A DNA stretch of 64,000 bases from Advenella sp. FME57 (GCF_014897675.1 NZ_JABUXU010000015.1:54878-118877), one strand, 5' to 3'; shown: positions 45,262-54,437, counted from the stretch's first letter. Translations and numbers: made by a program. Notes: generated from the sequence alone by a model not told the origin.

Positions 45262-46488
45262 TCAGGTGGCGTGCGCCCGAATGGTCTGCCCCGTCAGAAA
45301 CTGGGCGCGGGCGCCCGCCACAAACAGCAGTAGCGGAGCCAGTTCAGAGGGACATACAGCCGGATCCATTTCAATGGCATTGACGCGCATGGCACGTGGA
45401 CCCAGTTCACACGCCAGGGTGGCGATCAGCATGTGCGCAGCGGCCAAGTCCCCTGCCTTCTGCCAGCTTACGGCCTGATCTTGTGCAGGCAGGAGCACCG
45501 TCAGGCTGCTATGCGCTGCGTTCTGGCTGGCATAGCGCCGTGCCGCTTCATGAACCGTGTGCAGCAGCTGTCCAGCTTGGGCGTGCAGGCAAGAAAAATC
45601 AAGGGTGGCGGTGTAGTGCCCTGGTGCGCTGGTCGCGTCATCAGCAGCCAGTGCTGCGGTCCAGGGCGCAGCCGGGTTGCCGGCAAGCCGGTACGCCACA
45701 GGGCTATCGGACGGCAGCGGGAGGAGCTCGGCGGCTTTGAAGGGCGTGCTGCCACCGAATACGGATGAACCACCATCCAGGCTGAATCGCTCTCCGCTAA
45801 GCGGGGCTGCCGCTTCCGATGCCAGGAAAAACAGGGCTTCGGCCATTTCCTGTGGGTCTGCCATGCGGCCCAGCGGAATTTTAGCCACGATGTCGGCCGG
45901 TTGAAGGCGGCCGATGTCAATCAGTTCAGCCACCAGTTCAGTACGTACAAACCCCGGGCACAGCACGCTGACGGCAAGATCAGGCCGAGCAGCAGCCAAC
46001 GCCTGCGTTTGTGCAAGAAGGCCGGCTTTGGTAGCGCTGTACGCGCCGCGCCAGGGAATGGCGCGCAATGCGGCGCCTGAAGCCACATTGACGACACGGG
46101 CGCCCGACGCAAGTTGCGGGAGCAATGCCTGGACCACCAGGGCGGGCGCACGCAGGTTCAGTGCGGCCAGACGGTCCAGTTGTGCTGCATCCTGATTGAC
46201 CAGTGGCAGACCACTGGTATCGGACATGCCTGCGTTGTTGATGACGGCATCCAGGGCAAGGGACGGATCTGCCAGCGACTGTATCTGCGTTGCCTGCGTC
46301 AGATCGACCGTACGCACCAGATGTTTGACGCCCCCGGCGCCTTGTGCCACAGTAAGCGTTTGCATTAATTGGGCTAGTGCCATGACATTGCAATCGACCA
46401 GCACGCAGCGCCAGCCCCGGCTAGCAAACAGCATCGCGCTGGCGCGGCCGATGCCCGAAGCGGCGCCGGTAATGAGGATGGTGGGCAT
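45262..46488 (-). CDS. SDR oxidoreductase with a degenerate second SDR-like C-terminal half
   Basis: This protein has about 408 residues. The first 245 form a complete classical SDR: TILITGAASGIGRASAMLFASRGW, NNAGMS, active-site YSATKAG, and SGERFSLDGGSSVFG. Residues of about 255-408 resemble the rear half of another SDR (AAAHMLIATLACELGPRAMRVNAIEMD and ARAQFLTGQTIRAHAT) but lack a cofactor motif and catalytic Tyr/Lys. The second half may be a structural or partner-binding domain. The start MPTILITG is chosen; the upstream frame is unlike an SDR. The gene sits 16 bases after another SDR gene. Confidence 0.85.
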   Translation of the reverse strand: MPTILITGAASGIGRASAMLFASRGWRCVLVDCNVMALAQLMQTLTVAQGAGGVKHLVRTVDLTQATQIQSLADPSLALDAVINNAGMSDTSGLPLVNQDAAQLDRLAALNLRAPALVVQALLPQLASGARVVNVASGAALRAIPWRGAYSATKAGLLAQTQALAAARPDLAVSVLCPGFVRTELVAELIDIGRLQPADIVAKIPLGRMADPQEMAEALFFLASEAAAPLSGERFSLDGGSSVFGGSTPFKAAELLPLPSDSPVAYRLAGNPAAPWTAALAADDATSAPGHYTATLDFSCLHAQAGQLLHTVHEAARRYASQNAAHSSLTVLLPAQDQAVSWQKAGDLAAAHMLIATLACELGPRAMRVNAIEMDPAVCPSELAPLLLFVAGARAQFLTGQTIRAHAT

Positions 46489-46504
46489 GGCGATCACTTG
46501 AAGA

Positions 46505-47263
46505 TCAGATATTCGTAAAGGTGATGCCGCCGTCAACAACCAGCGCCTGCCCCGTAATAAAACCGGCTTCGTCGCTGGCCAGAAAGCAGATTCCCCTGGC
46601 AATGTCGGTTACCGTGCCCAGGCGCCCCAGCGGTGTACGCGCGATGCGATTGGCATCCCGCTCTGCGTTGCGATTGCGTTGCGTGCCTTCGGTGGGCACC
46701 GCCGAAGGGCAGACGGCGTTCACGCGAATATGACGCGCTCCCAGTTCTGCCGCCGCTGCACGCGTGATACCCAGAACGCCGGACTTGATGCCGGAATACA
46801 CCACGGAATTGGTGGCCGAGCGCAGGGCCGCGGTAGAGGCCACATTGACGATCACGCCTCCCCTGTCGGGATCCATGACGTCCACTGCCGCCTGCAGCCC
46901 CCAGATCACGGATTTGAAGCCGATGTCAATCATGCGATCCACTGTTTCCGGCATGATATCGGGCACCGCCTGATAACGTACCCAGGCGGCGTTGTTTACC
47001 ATGATATCCAGGCGCCCCATGTGCTGATGCGCCTGCGCGACGGCAGCAGCCACCCCTTCGCGGGTGGCCATGTTCTGCACCACATCAAATGCCTTGCCGC
47101 CCGCCTGCGTGATCTCCTGTACGGTGGCGCTGACAAATTCCTCCTTCAGATCATTGACACCGACGATAGCGCCACGAGCCGCCAACTGTTTCGCCGTTTC
47201 CTTGCCGATGCCGTTACCCGCGCCGGTAATCAGGGCCACGCGGCCCGCCATATCCTGTTGCAT
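46505..47263 (-). CDS. Short-chain dehydrogenase/reductase
   Basis: This 252-residue classical SDR has ALITGAGNGIGKETAKQLAARG (cofactor motif), MVNNAAW, IVNVASTAALRSATNSVVYSGIKSG (Ser-Tyr-Lys triad) and FITGQALVVDGGITFTNI at the end. It probably oxidises a 3-hydroxyacyl-CoA or cyclic alcohol in the pathway encoded by the surrounding genes. It follows the short acyl-CoA dehydrogenase gene after 12 bases and precedes the double SDR gene after 16. Confidence 0.92.
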   Translation of the reverse strand: MQQDMAGRVALITGAGNGIGKETAKQLAARGAIVGVNDLKEEFVSATVQEITQAGGKAFDVVQNMATREGVAAAVAQAHQHMGRLDIMVNNAAWVRYQAVPDIMPETVDRMIDIGFKSVIWGLQAAVDVMDPDRGGVIVNVASTAALRSATNSVVYSGIKSGVLGITRAAAAELGARHIRVNAVCPSAVPTEGTQRNRNAERDANRIARTPLGRLGTVTDIARGICFLASDEAGFITGQALVVDGGITFTNI

Positions 47264-47275
47264 TGCTTTGATTCC

Positions 47276-48235
47276 TTATACCGTTGCGATGAACTGTGCA
47301 CCCAGACCTTCCAGTCTGCGCCCGTTATTGAAAGCGGCTTCGATCTTGTGCACTTCTCTGAGGGAGTAATGCAAGGGAAGCTCCCAGGTGAACCCCATGC
47401 CACCGTGCAGGTGAATGGCTTTTTCGATAATAAAAACGGCATTGCCCAACGCGCCCGAAAATGCCGGGGCCACATCGCGCGACGCACCAAATTCATTGGT
47501 GAGCAATGCGCGGCGCAGTGCGGCTGTCGACGTCTCGTGCAGCAGTTGCATGCGCGCCAGGGTATGGCGCACTACCTGTTTGGCCGACAAGGGGCGTGCG
47601 AACTGTACCCGCGTAGACGTATATTGCGCTGTTCGCGTCAAGGCCTCGGCGCTCAGACCGTTGATAAAACCGGCACTCAGGACCAGTGCATCATCCTTCA
47701 ATGTAGCAAACGCGTCTGCCGACAGGCGCGCCTTGACTACGGCGCTCGCCAGATCAACGTCAAATTGTGGGTACTCGGGATCCATCGTACCGTTAGCCTG
47801 CAAACGCAGCGAGGCCGTTTCGAGCAGGCTTGCGCCAGTTTCATCGGCCACCAGAATCCAGTCGCACGCGTCAGCATAACTGGCATGGCTTGCGGATTTT
47901 TCTGCCACGCTGCCTTGCCAGGCAATGGTGGCGATTTTCTCACCGGCGATCAGCGCCTGTGCAATGTCGCTATCGGCAAATGCCTTTGCCAGCACCATCT
48001 GCTGCACCAAAGGAAAATGCAATTGCAGGGAGCCGGCAGCCTCGCATACCGGCACGCCGAATGCCAGGCCCAGGCCAAGACCACCCCGGCTCTCCTGGGC
48101 ACACACACCTAACAAGCCGGCAGCGGCCAGTACAGTGGCGGTGTCGCGCACGCCGCGATCCAGCACATCACTCACTGCAGCGACAGCCGCTTCGGCGAAT
48201 TCTTCGGGGCGCAAACTTTCTTCCTGACGACTCAT
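47276..48235 (-). CDS. Acyl-CoA dehydrogenase family protein, short partner type
   Basis: The protein has about 319 residues, shorter than the usual 380. It retains LSAKQVVRHTLARMQLLHETSTAALRRALL and the C-terminal HLHGGMGFTWELPLHYSLREVHKIEAAF, the flavin-contact end of the family, but the central substrate-binding region is reduced. Such short members often form heterotetramers with a full-length dehydrogenase encoded next door, as in FadE28/FadE29-type pairs of steroid degradation. The ATG at 48235 directly follows the stop of the longer dehydrogenase gene. The upstream extension of the frame is not family-like. Confidence 0.85.
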   Translation of the reverse strand: MSRQEESLRPEEFAEAAVAAVSDVLDRGVRDTATVLAAAGLLGVCAQESRGGLGLGLAFGVPVCEAAGSLQLHFPLVQQMVLAKAFADSDIAQALIAGEKIATIAWQGSVAEKSASHASYADACDWILVADETGASLLETASLRLQANGTMDPEYPQFDVDLASAVVKARLSADAFATLKDDALVLSAGFINGLSAEALTRTAQYTSTRVQFARPLSAKQVVRHTLARMQLLHETSTAALRRALLTNEFGASRDVAPAFSGALGNAVFIIEKAIHLHGGMGFTWELPLHYSLREVHKIEAAFNNGRRLEGLGAQFIATV

Positions 48236-48237
48236 GA

Positions 48238-49461
48238 TCAGATATCCTTTGGCAGTTGCATAATACGCTGGGCAATGATGTCCAGTTGCACTTCGGTGGT
48301 GCCCGCGTAAATGGTCTCGGCATGCGAGAACAGATAGGCAGTGCAAAAATGTTGGCGCGCGCGCTGCGCCAGCGGGCTTGACGACGGCCCGATCTGAGAG
48401 ACGATCTCCTGCGCCAGCGCCATGAATGCCTGATGGCATTCCGACCAGAACAGTTTGGTCAGCGAACCGCGCGCACCAATGGCCGCCCCGGCAAGCAGCT
48501 GGTCGACCGATTGCTCCACCAAGCCCTTGAGCGCATCAATTTCACACACAAGCTGGCCAATGCGGCGCTGATAGTAGCTCTCGGCTAATCGCCCGGAAAG
48601 CTGCGCATCCGATTGACACGCCTGAACCAGTTGGCGCAACTCACACTCGAACCGCCACGGACGGTACATGCGATTGGTGGCCCGTTCAATGGACAACACG
48701 CGAATGGCGGCGTTCCAGCCCTCATCGGGTGCGCCCAGGCGTGCGCTGTCGGGGACGATGACATCATCGAAAAAAACTTCAGCGAACGACTCCTTGTTGT
48801 CAATGGAACGGATTGGCACCACACGAATACCTGGCGTGTTCATGGGAACTGCAAACATGAGCAGGCCACGATGTTTGTCGGCAACGGTGCCCGTTCGTGT
48901 CAGCAAGAGGCAGTAATGCGCTTTTGCCGCGCCGCTAGTCCAGATTTTCTGTCCGTTGATCCGCCATTGGTCGCCTTCTTGCGTGGCGCGGGTCCGTAAC
49001 CGCACCAGGTCGGAACCGGCATCGGGTTCCGAAAAGCCCTGGCACCAGTAGTTCTGCATTTGCAAAATTGCAGGCAGGAACGTCTGTTTCTGGTCTTCTG
49101 TACCAACAGTCATAATGATCGGGCCGGCCAGTTCCTTGCCGATAGAGCTGACGCTCTCGGGCATGGCCAGCGCACCGATTTCCTTGTTGACCGCCAGGTG
49201 TTCACGCAGGGTGAGCCCATGGCCGCCGTATTCCACCGGCCAGGTCATCCCGGCCAGGCCGGCGCGATACATGGCGGCTTCCCATTGGCTCGATTCCTCC
49301 AGCGTCGGGCTGCGGTAATCCAGGCTGTCCGCCCGCATATGCGCGGGCAGGTTATTTTTCAGCCAGTCGCGGGCATGTGCACGATAGGCGTCAGGTGCGA
49401 TAGCAGGCTGAGCGGTCAGCGGGTTGGCGTGAAAATCCATGCTTGATCTCGAAAGTGTCAT
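48238..49461 (-). CDS. Acyl-CoA dehydrogenase
   Basis: This 407-residue enzyme has GLAGMTWPVEYGGHGLTLREHLAVNKE, then QGFSEPDAGSDLVRLRTRATQEGDQWRINGQKIWTSGA (FAD and acyl contact region) and the C-terminal HAETIYAGTTEVQLDIIAQRIM. It introduces a 2,3-double bond in an acyl-CoA and passes electrons to ETF. The start overlaps the CoA-ligase stop by four bases (ATGA); ATG at 49440 is an alternative. It is followed after two bases by the short dehydrogenase-like gene, and the two probably act together. Confidence 0.93.
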   Translation of the reverse strand: MTLSRSSMDFHANPLTAQPAIAPDAYRAHARDWLKNNLPAHMRADSLDYRSPTLEESSQWEAAMYRAGLAGMTWPVEYGGHGLTLREHLAVNKEIGALAMPESVSSIGKELAGPIIMTVGTEDQKQTFLPAILQMQNYWCQGFSEPDAGSDLVRLRTRATQEGDQWRINGQKIWTSGAAKAHYCLLLTRTGTVADKHRGLLMFAVPMNTPGIRVVPIRSIDNKESFAEVFFDDVIVPDSARLGAPDEGWNAAIRVLSIERATNRMYRPWRFECELRQLVQACQSDAQLSGRLAESYYQRRIGQLVCEIDALKGLVEQSVDQLLAGAAIGARGSLTKLFWSECHQAFMALAQEIVSQIGPSSSPLAQRARQHFCTAYLFSHAETIYAGTTEVQLDIIAQRIMQLPKDI

Positions 49462-51590
49462 ACTGCGTGGTTGGTCGGAATCAGAAGTGCATCGAGCACG
49501 ACCGCCCCCTGCCCTTCGGGAAGGATGCGTACCGGGTTCATATCGATTTCGGCCACATTGCGTGCGTAGCGGCAGGCAAACTGTGACAGCCGTGCCAGCG
49601 TCTGCGCCGCCGCCGGTACATCGGCCTTCGGTTGTCCACGGGCGCCATCCAGGATCGGGAACAGTTTGAGTGAGCGTATCATTGCGTGTGCTTCGTCTTC
49701 AGAAATCGGGGCGGTCTGCACGGCAACGTCCTGCAAAATTTCCGCATAGATGCCGCCTGTGCCCACCATCACAACCGGGCCAAAAACCGGATCTCTTGAA
49801 ACGCCCATGATCAGTTCGATGCCGTCTTTGGCCATCGGCGTGACCAGGATGCCGTCGAGTCTGGCTGCAGGCGCATGTGTGCCCGCCGCCTGCATGATTT
49901 GTCCGTAGGCGGCGCGCACCGCCTGCTCATCGCCAAGATTGAGGACGACGCCGCCGATCTCGGTTTTGTGGGCGATATCTGCGGAGGCAATTTTAAGGAC
50001 AACCGGAAAACCCATGCGGCACGCCGCTTGTACCGCATCGTCTGCACTGGCAGCCATGGTTTCATCCTGCACGGCAATGCCGGCCGCGGCCAGGGCTTTC
50101 TTGGCGGTATATTCGTTGCGAAAGGCACCCTCTTCCAGCGACTCGACAATATCCTGGTAACGCGGCGCCGCACCCAGGCGGGCCAGTTGCGCCATGCGGA
50201 TCAGACCGGCCAGTCCCTGGGCCGTCGCGTCAATGCCCGCAAATACAGGAATGCCCAGCGCATTAATTTCCTTGACTGCGTCAGCGGGTCCCTGGCTGGT
50301 AACGACCAGCAGACGGTCCGGGTAGGATGCGCGGATGTTGCGCAGCGCTTCCATGTACACACTGCGCAAACGGGGGTTGTAAAGCGCCAGAGACAGAAAG
50401 ATCTGGGTAACGTCAGCATTGTCATCTTCCATCAGCGCCGACAACATGCCAAACAGGACTTCGGGGCGCGCCGATACCTGGGCGGTGGCGTCAACGGGAT
50501 TATTGACACCGGCCAGCGGCAGCACCTGCCGGATACGGTCCTTGGTAGATTGCTCCAGCGTGCTCAGCGCGAGCCCGGCTTTGACGGTGGCATCGGCCAT
50601 CATGATGCCAAATCCGCCAGAGGCCGCCAGCACGGTAATCCGGTTCCCTTTTGGCAGGCCGCCCGGCAGCAGAATGGAGGCGGCGTGTCCCAGTTCCAGC
50701 AACGCTTCGATGGAGTCGACCCGCAAGGCGCCGTAGCGCCGGAACACGGCGTCAATGACCGCATCTGAACTGGCCAGCGCGCCGGTATGCGATGCGGCAG
50801 CCGCCTGTCCCTGGTCAGTGGAGCCAATTTTCAGTACCACCACCGGCTTGTTCTTTTGCCGTGCCAGGTCCAGCGCCCGGGTCAATCTGCCGGCATCGCG
50901 GCAGGTTTCCATGCAGCACAGTATCAAGCGGGTCTGCGCATCTTCAGCCAGTGCGGCAATACCATCGGCAACGTCAATGTCCGCCTCGTTGCCGGTAGCG
51001 ATAAAGTGACTCACCCCCAGGCCTTTGCGGGCGACGTTCTGGACGACATAGCTGCCGATATTGCCGGACTGGGACACGATGCCCATATGGCCGGCATGAG
51101 GCATGCTCTGTTCAAGAATAATAGAGAATGAGCCGATCACCCCTTGGGCCACACTGATGATGCCCAGGCAGTTGGGGCCCAGCAAACGCATGCCATGCTT
51201 TCTGGCGATGGCAACCATTTGCGCCTGCAGCACGGCGCCTTCGGGCCCCGCTTCTGCAAATCCGGACGACAGCACAACCACTCCCCTCACCCCACGGTCG
51301 GCACAATCCTGCAACGCCTGTACTGCTGCCGAGGCGGGAACGGCCAGCACCGCCATGTCTGGTGCCTGCGGCACATCGGCCAGGCAAGCATAGGCGGGCA
51401 GGCCCTGGATGGTGCCACCTCGCGGATTGACTGGATAGATTGTTCCCCCGTAGCCGTACTTGCGCAAAAAATAGATGGGACGCCCACCGATCTTAGTAAT
51501 GTCGTCGGACGCGCCGACAATGGCGATCCCCTTGGCCATGAAGAACGCATTCATTCCGGCGCCCGGCTCAGGTGCAATGCATGTATCCAT
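49458..51590 (-). CDS. NDP-forming acyl-CoA synthetase (fused alpha-beta, ATP-grasp)
   Basis: This 710-residue protein has a CoA-binding Rossmann domain (about 12-130: KGIAIVGASDDITKIGGRPIYFL, GVRGVVVLSSGFAEAG). A flavodoxin-like ligase domain follows, with the phospho-histidine segment AAASHTGALASSDAVIDA (near 270). The C-terminal ATP-grasp domain has FPVVLKIASADIAHKTEIGGVVLNL and LIMGVSRDPVFGPVVMVGTGGIYAEIL. It makes an acyl-CoA from acid, CoA and ATP with ADP as product. It is placed between enoyl-CoA hydratase and acyl-CoA dehydrogenase genes, so it probably activates the acid entering this pathway. The ATG is three bases after the hydratase stop. Confidence 0.93.
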   Translation of the reverse strand: MDTCIAPEPGAGMNAFFMAKGIAIVGASDDITKIGGRPIYFLRKYGYGGTIYPVNPRGGTIQGLPAYACLADVPQAPDMAVLAVPASAAVQALQDCADRGVRGVVVLSSGFAEAGPEGAVLQAQMVAIARKHGMRLLGPNCLGIISVAQGVIGSFSIILEQSMPHAGHMGIVSQSGNIGSYVVQNVARKGLGVSHFIATGNEADIDVADGIAALAEDAQTRLILCCMETCRDAGRLTRALDLARQKNKPVVVLKIGSTDQGQAAAASHTGALASSDAVIDAVFRRYGALRVDSIEALLELGHAASILLPGGLPKGNRITVLAASGGFGIMMADATVKAGLALSTLEQSTKDRIRQVLPLAGVNNPVDATAQVSARPEVLFGMLSALMEDDNADVTQIFLSLALYNPRLRSVYMEALRNIRASYPDRLLVVTSQGPADAVKEINALGIPVFAGIDATAQGLAGLIRMAQLARLGAAPRYQDIVESLEEGAFRNEYTAKKALAAAGIAVQDETMAASADDAVQAACRMGFPVVLKIASADIAHKTEIGGVVLNLGDEQAVRAAYGQIMQAAGTHAPAARLDGILVTPMAKDGIELIMGVSRDPVFGPVVMVGTGGIYAEILQDVAVQTAPISEDEAHAMIRSLKLFPILDGARGQPKADVPAAAQTLARLSQFACRYARNVAEIDMNPVRILPEGQGAVVLDALLIPTNHAV

Positions 51591-51593
51591 TTT

Positions 51594-52364
51594 TCAGCAG
51601 CCTTTGAACTTGGGTTCGCGTTTTTCCAGGAAGGCCATGCGCGCTTCGCGTGCATCTTCTGTCTTGGCCAGCAGCATGGTGAACTCTTGCTCAAAACGGT
51701 AGGCATCACGCTGCGGCATCACATCGACCATATTGGCGGCGCGCTTGGCGTAAATGGTAGCCAGCGGCGCCTTGGCGGCAATTTCATGCGCCAGCGCCAT
51801 GGTGACCGGGAGCAGTTCTTCTGGCTTGAGCACATCTTCCAGGACGTTGCGACGCAACAGTTCATGCGCGGTCAATCGCTGGCCGGTATAGAACATGCGG
51901 CGCAGCGTGGAACGGCCAAATAGCGTACGCAGCATGGAGGCGCCCCCTGCCAGCCCTACATTGATTTCGGGCATACCGAAAGTTGCGTTTTCAGAGGCAT
52001 AAAGAATGTCGCAGGCCGCTGCCAGGCCCAGGCCAGCCCCCAGCGCTGTCCCATTGACGGCGGCGATTACCGGTTTGGCGCATTCTCGTATCGCATTGCC
52101 GGTTTCCCGGGTAATGCGATTGTGTTCCAGGAAGTCGCCGGCAATGTTCTCATCGGGACGATCTTTGAGGTCTGCACCGGCGCAGAAAACCGTGCCCGTA
52201 GCTGTCAGAACGGCACAACGCACATCGCTGCGGGCCGAGATCTCATCAAAAGCCGACACAAGCTGGCGTCGCATCTCGCGGTTCAGCGCATTGACCGGCT
52301 TGCGATCCATGGTAACCAGCGCAACATAATCGGATACGTCGATATGAACAAATTTTTCAGTCAT
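51594..52364 (-). CDS. Enoyl-CoA hydratase/isomerase family protein
   Basis: This 256-residue crotonase has VFCAGADLKDRPDENIAGDF (oxyanion hole region) and AKPVIAAVNGTALGAGLGLAAACDILYASENATFGMPEINVGLAGG, followed by ARRMF-type trimer contacts (STLRRMFYTGQRLTA). Hydration of an enoyl-CoA or a ring-opening reaction is expected. In place of the second catalytic glutamate of mitochondrial crotonase, the GLAGG stretch lacks a clear Glu, so the exact reaction is open. It follows the flavin reductase gene after 83 bases. Confidence 0.9.
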   Translation of the reverse strand: MTEKFVHIDVSDYVALVTMDRKPVNALNREMRRQLVSAFDEISARSDVRCAVLTATGTVFCAGADLKDRPDENIAGDFLEHNRITRETGNAIRECAKPVIAAVNGTALGAGLGLAAACDILYASENATFGMPEINVGLAGGASMLRTLFGRSTLRRMFYTGQRLTAHELLRRNVLEDVLKPEELLPVTMALAHEIAAKAPLATIYAKRAANMVDVMPQRDAYRFEQEFTMLLAKTEDAREARMAFLEKREPKFKGC

Positions 52365-52447
52365 GGTGTTTTGTCTCGAAAGGGTGTTGCGTGCCGAACA
52401 AGCGCGCCAGGCCGCTTTGCCTGGTCAATCCGGCAACAATGGATTAG

Positions 52448-53242
52448 CTAGAGCGGTAGCGGCTCCAGTCGGTGCGTGCCGGCATTGAAGTTGATCATCG
52501 GGCTGGCTTGCCGGCTGACCGAGCGGCGGATTTTGCCCACGATCATCCGATGGGTGCCCAGCGCCTGGGTGTTGACAATGTCGCATTCCACGCTGGCCAG
52601 CGCATCGTTCAGGACCGGCTGGTCATGCAGGCCGCTGCCCCAGTCGCCCTTGGAAAATCGGGCCGGGCCCTGCTTTTCGCACAGAAAGGCGGACATCACA
52701 TCGCGATGCGCCTCGCCTAGCACATTGGCAACAAAACGGCCATTGGCCAGCAACGCCGGCACAATCGATGAACTTTCATTGATAAAAAAACCCACCAGCG
52801 GCGGTTCGGCCGAAATCGACGTCAGACTCGATACGATGATCCCGGCCACCTGTTGCCCGCTGCCAGTGGTCACGGCGCTGATGCCCGCAGGCAGCGCACG
52901 CATGGCGGCTTTGAATTCAACTTCGGTCACGACCTCGTCAATTTCGTTGCGTTCGATATGCACGCGCACGTCGCCGTGTTCATCCACCCAACCGGCCTTG
53001 GTTGCATAAGCCATCATTTGTGCAAACCCGGACTCCCATTGCGCATCGCCGGCCCGATCCGCCAGAAACCGCAGTACTGCCGGTGACAGCCGGATATGAT
53101 TGTCATCTTCTCGTCGACCGATTTTCAAAATCGCTTGTTCCAGCTTTTCGGGCGCTAGCGGATCGACCAGAACGTCAAGCTTGCGAAATTCGGCAGCATC
53201 AAGCACGGTGATGGCACCGGTATTTGTCAAATGAATGCGCAT
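52448..53242 (-). CDS. Flavin reductase-like domain protein with N-terminal extension
   Basis: This protein has 264 residues. The C-terminal part (about 105-264) is the DIM6/NTAB flavin reductase fold: EFKAAMRALPAGISAVTTG, VSSLTSISAEPPLVGFFINESSS, FVANVLGEAHRDVMSAF and GTHRMIVGKI. The first 100 residues (LDAAEFRKLDVLVDPLAPEKLEQAILKIG and onward) are not part of the usual 165-residue enzyme and are not recognised. It should supply reduced FMN to the luciferase-like monooxygenase encoded just upstream on the same strand. The extension could bind that partner or a regulator. Confidence 0.85.
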   Translation of the reverse strand: MRIHLTNTGAITVLDAAEFRKLDVLVDPLAPEKLEQAILKIGRREDDNHIRLSPAVLRFLADRAGDAQWESGFAQMMAYATKAGWVDEHGDVRVHIERNEIDEVVTEVEFKAAMRALPAGISAVTTGSGQQVAGIIVSSLTSISAEPPLVGFFINESSSIVPALLANGRFVANVLGEAHRDVMSAFLCEKQGPARFSKGDWGSGLHDQPVLNDALASVECDIVNTQALGTHRMIVGKIRRSVSRQASPMINFNAGTHRLEPLPL

Positions 53243-53262
53243 GGTGGTCCCCTGCGGGTCGG

Positions 53263-54324
53263 TCAGGCAGCAGCCCGAAGACCCAGTTCCTTGTTGATGG
53301 CAGGGATGATTCTGTCACCCCACAGTTCAATTTGCTTGAGCATGGTTTTTTGATCGAAGTCGCCCAACTGCGTTTGCAAGGCAATATGGTTCGGCTTAAG
53401 GATGCTGATTTCTTCCAGCAGCTTGTCGATGACCTGGTTGACCGAACCCACTGGCAGATTCTTGCGCAACTCGTCAAAAGTGACGTCTGTCTGTGAAGGC
53501 ACTTCCTTGATCATATAGCCGTCTTCGGACTGGGCGCGACGAAACTTCAGGCTCTCGGAAATACGGCGCTGGAACCGCGCACTGTCCAGATAGGCGTCAA
53601 TTTCCGCCTTGTTATCCGATGCATAGCCACAACGCAAGAAGCCGAACTTGACGTCACGATCCAGATCGCGACCATTATCGTCGGCGACTTTCTCCAGGCG
53701 CTCGCGCAGCTCTCTGATGCCATCGTTACCCTTGAGCAATGCGGTAACAAACAGATTGTGATTCTCGCGTACGCCGCGACCAAGGGCTACCGGATTGCCC
53801 GAAGTAATCCACAGGGGTGGCATGGGCTCCTGCAGACAGCGTACGGCAATGGAGCTGGGCGGCATGGACAGGAACTGGCCGTGATATTCGAAGGTCTGTT
53901 GGGTCAGGCCCATGGGGATCATGTCCAGGAATTCGTTGTATATCTTGGAGGCGTCTTCCATCTTCACGCCGAACCGTTCGAATTCGAAAGCCTGATAGCC
54001 CGAGCCGATGCCCAGGTCAAGGCGACCGTCCGAGACGGTGTCGACAAAGCCGACTTCAGCCAGGAAACGGGCTGGATGATACAGCGGCAGGATGCAGACG
54101 GCGGTACCCAGACGAATTCGCTTGGTCGCGCCCGCACAGTGCGCCACCATCATAAGCGGCGAAGGCGACAGGGAGTAGTTATTGAAGTGATGCTCTGCAT
54201 ACCAGGCATTATTGAATCCGGCCTGTTCTGCGGCGATGGTCTGCTCGACCGAATTGCTGATGACTTGCTTGGACGTCTGGTGGTAGCCACGTTGTTGCGC
54301 AAGAATAAATACACCGAATTCCAT
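53263..54324 (-). CDS. LLM-class flavin-dependent monooxygenase (luciferase-like)
   Basis: This 353-residue TIM-barrel enzyme has MEFGVFILAQQRGYHQTSK, then AEQAGFNNAWYAEHHFNNYSLSPSPLMMVAHCAGATKRIRLGTAVCILPLYHPARFLAEVGFVDTVSDGRLDLGIGSGYQAFEFERFGV. These are bacterial luciferase-family hallmarks. Such enzymes use reduced FMN and oxygen for Baeyer-Villiger, desulfonation or hydroxylation reactions. It is the first gene of a leftward array and lies 20 bases before the flavin reductase gene, so the two form a two-component monooxygenase. The substrate is unknown, and a divergent LysR gene is the likely regulator. Confidence 0.93.
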   Translation of the reverse strand: MEFGVFILAQQRGYHQTSKQVISNSVEQTIAAEQAGFNNAWYAEHHFNNYSLSPSPLMMVAHCAGATKRIRLGTAVCILPLYHPARFLAEVGFVDTVSDGRLDLGIGSGYQAFEFERFGVKMEDASKIYNEFLDMIPMGLTQQTFEYHGQFLSMPPSSIAVRCLQEPMPPLWITSGNPVALGRGVRENHNLFVTALLKGNDGIRELRERLEKVADDNGRDLDRDVKFGFLRCGYASDNKAEIDAYLDSARFQRRISESLKFRRAQSEDGYMIKEVPSQTDVTFDELRKNLPVGSVNQVIDKLLEEISILKPNHIALQTQLGDFDQKTMLKQIELWGDRIIPAINKELGLRAAA

Positions 54325-54437
54325 AAGGACTCCTCTTTAATATGTATTGATTGACTTGCTGCAATCTTAAATTATAATTATCAGATGATGGAATAGACAA
54401 AAATCGCTTGTCTGTCCTGCATATTCTGAGGTAATCA

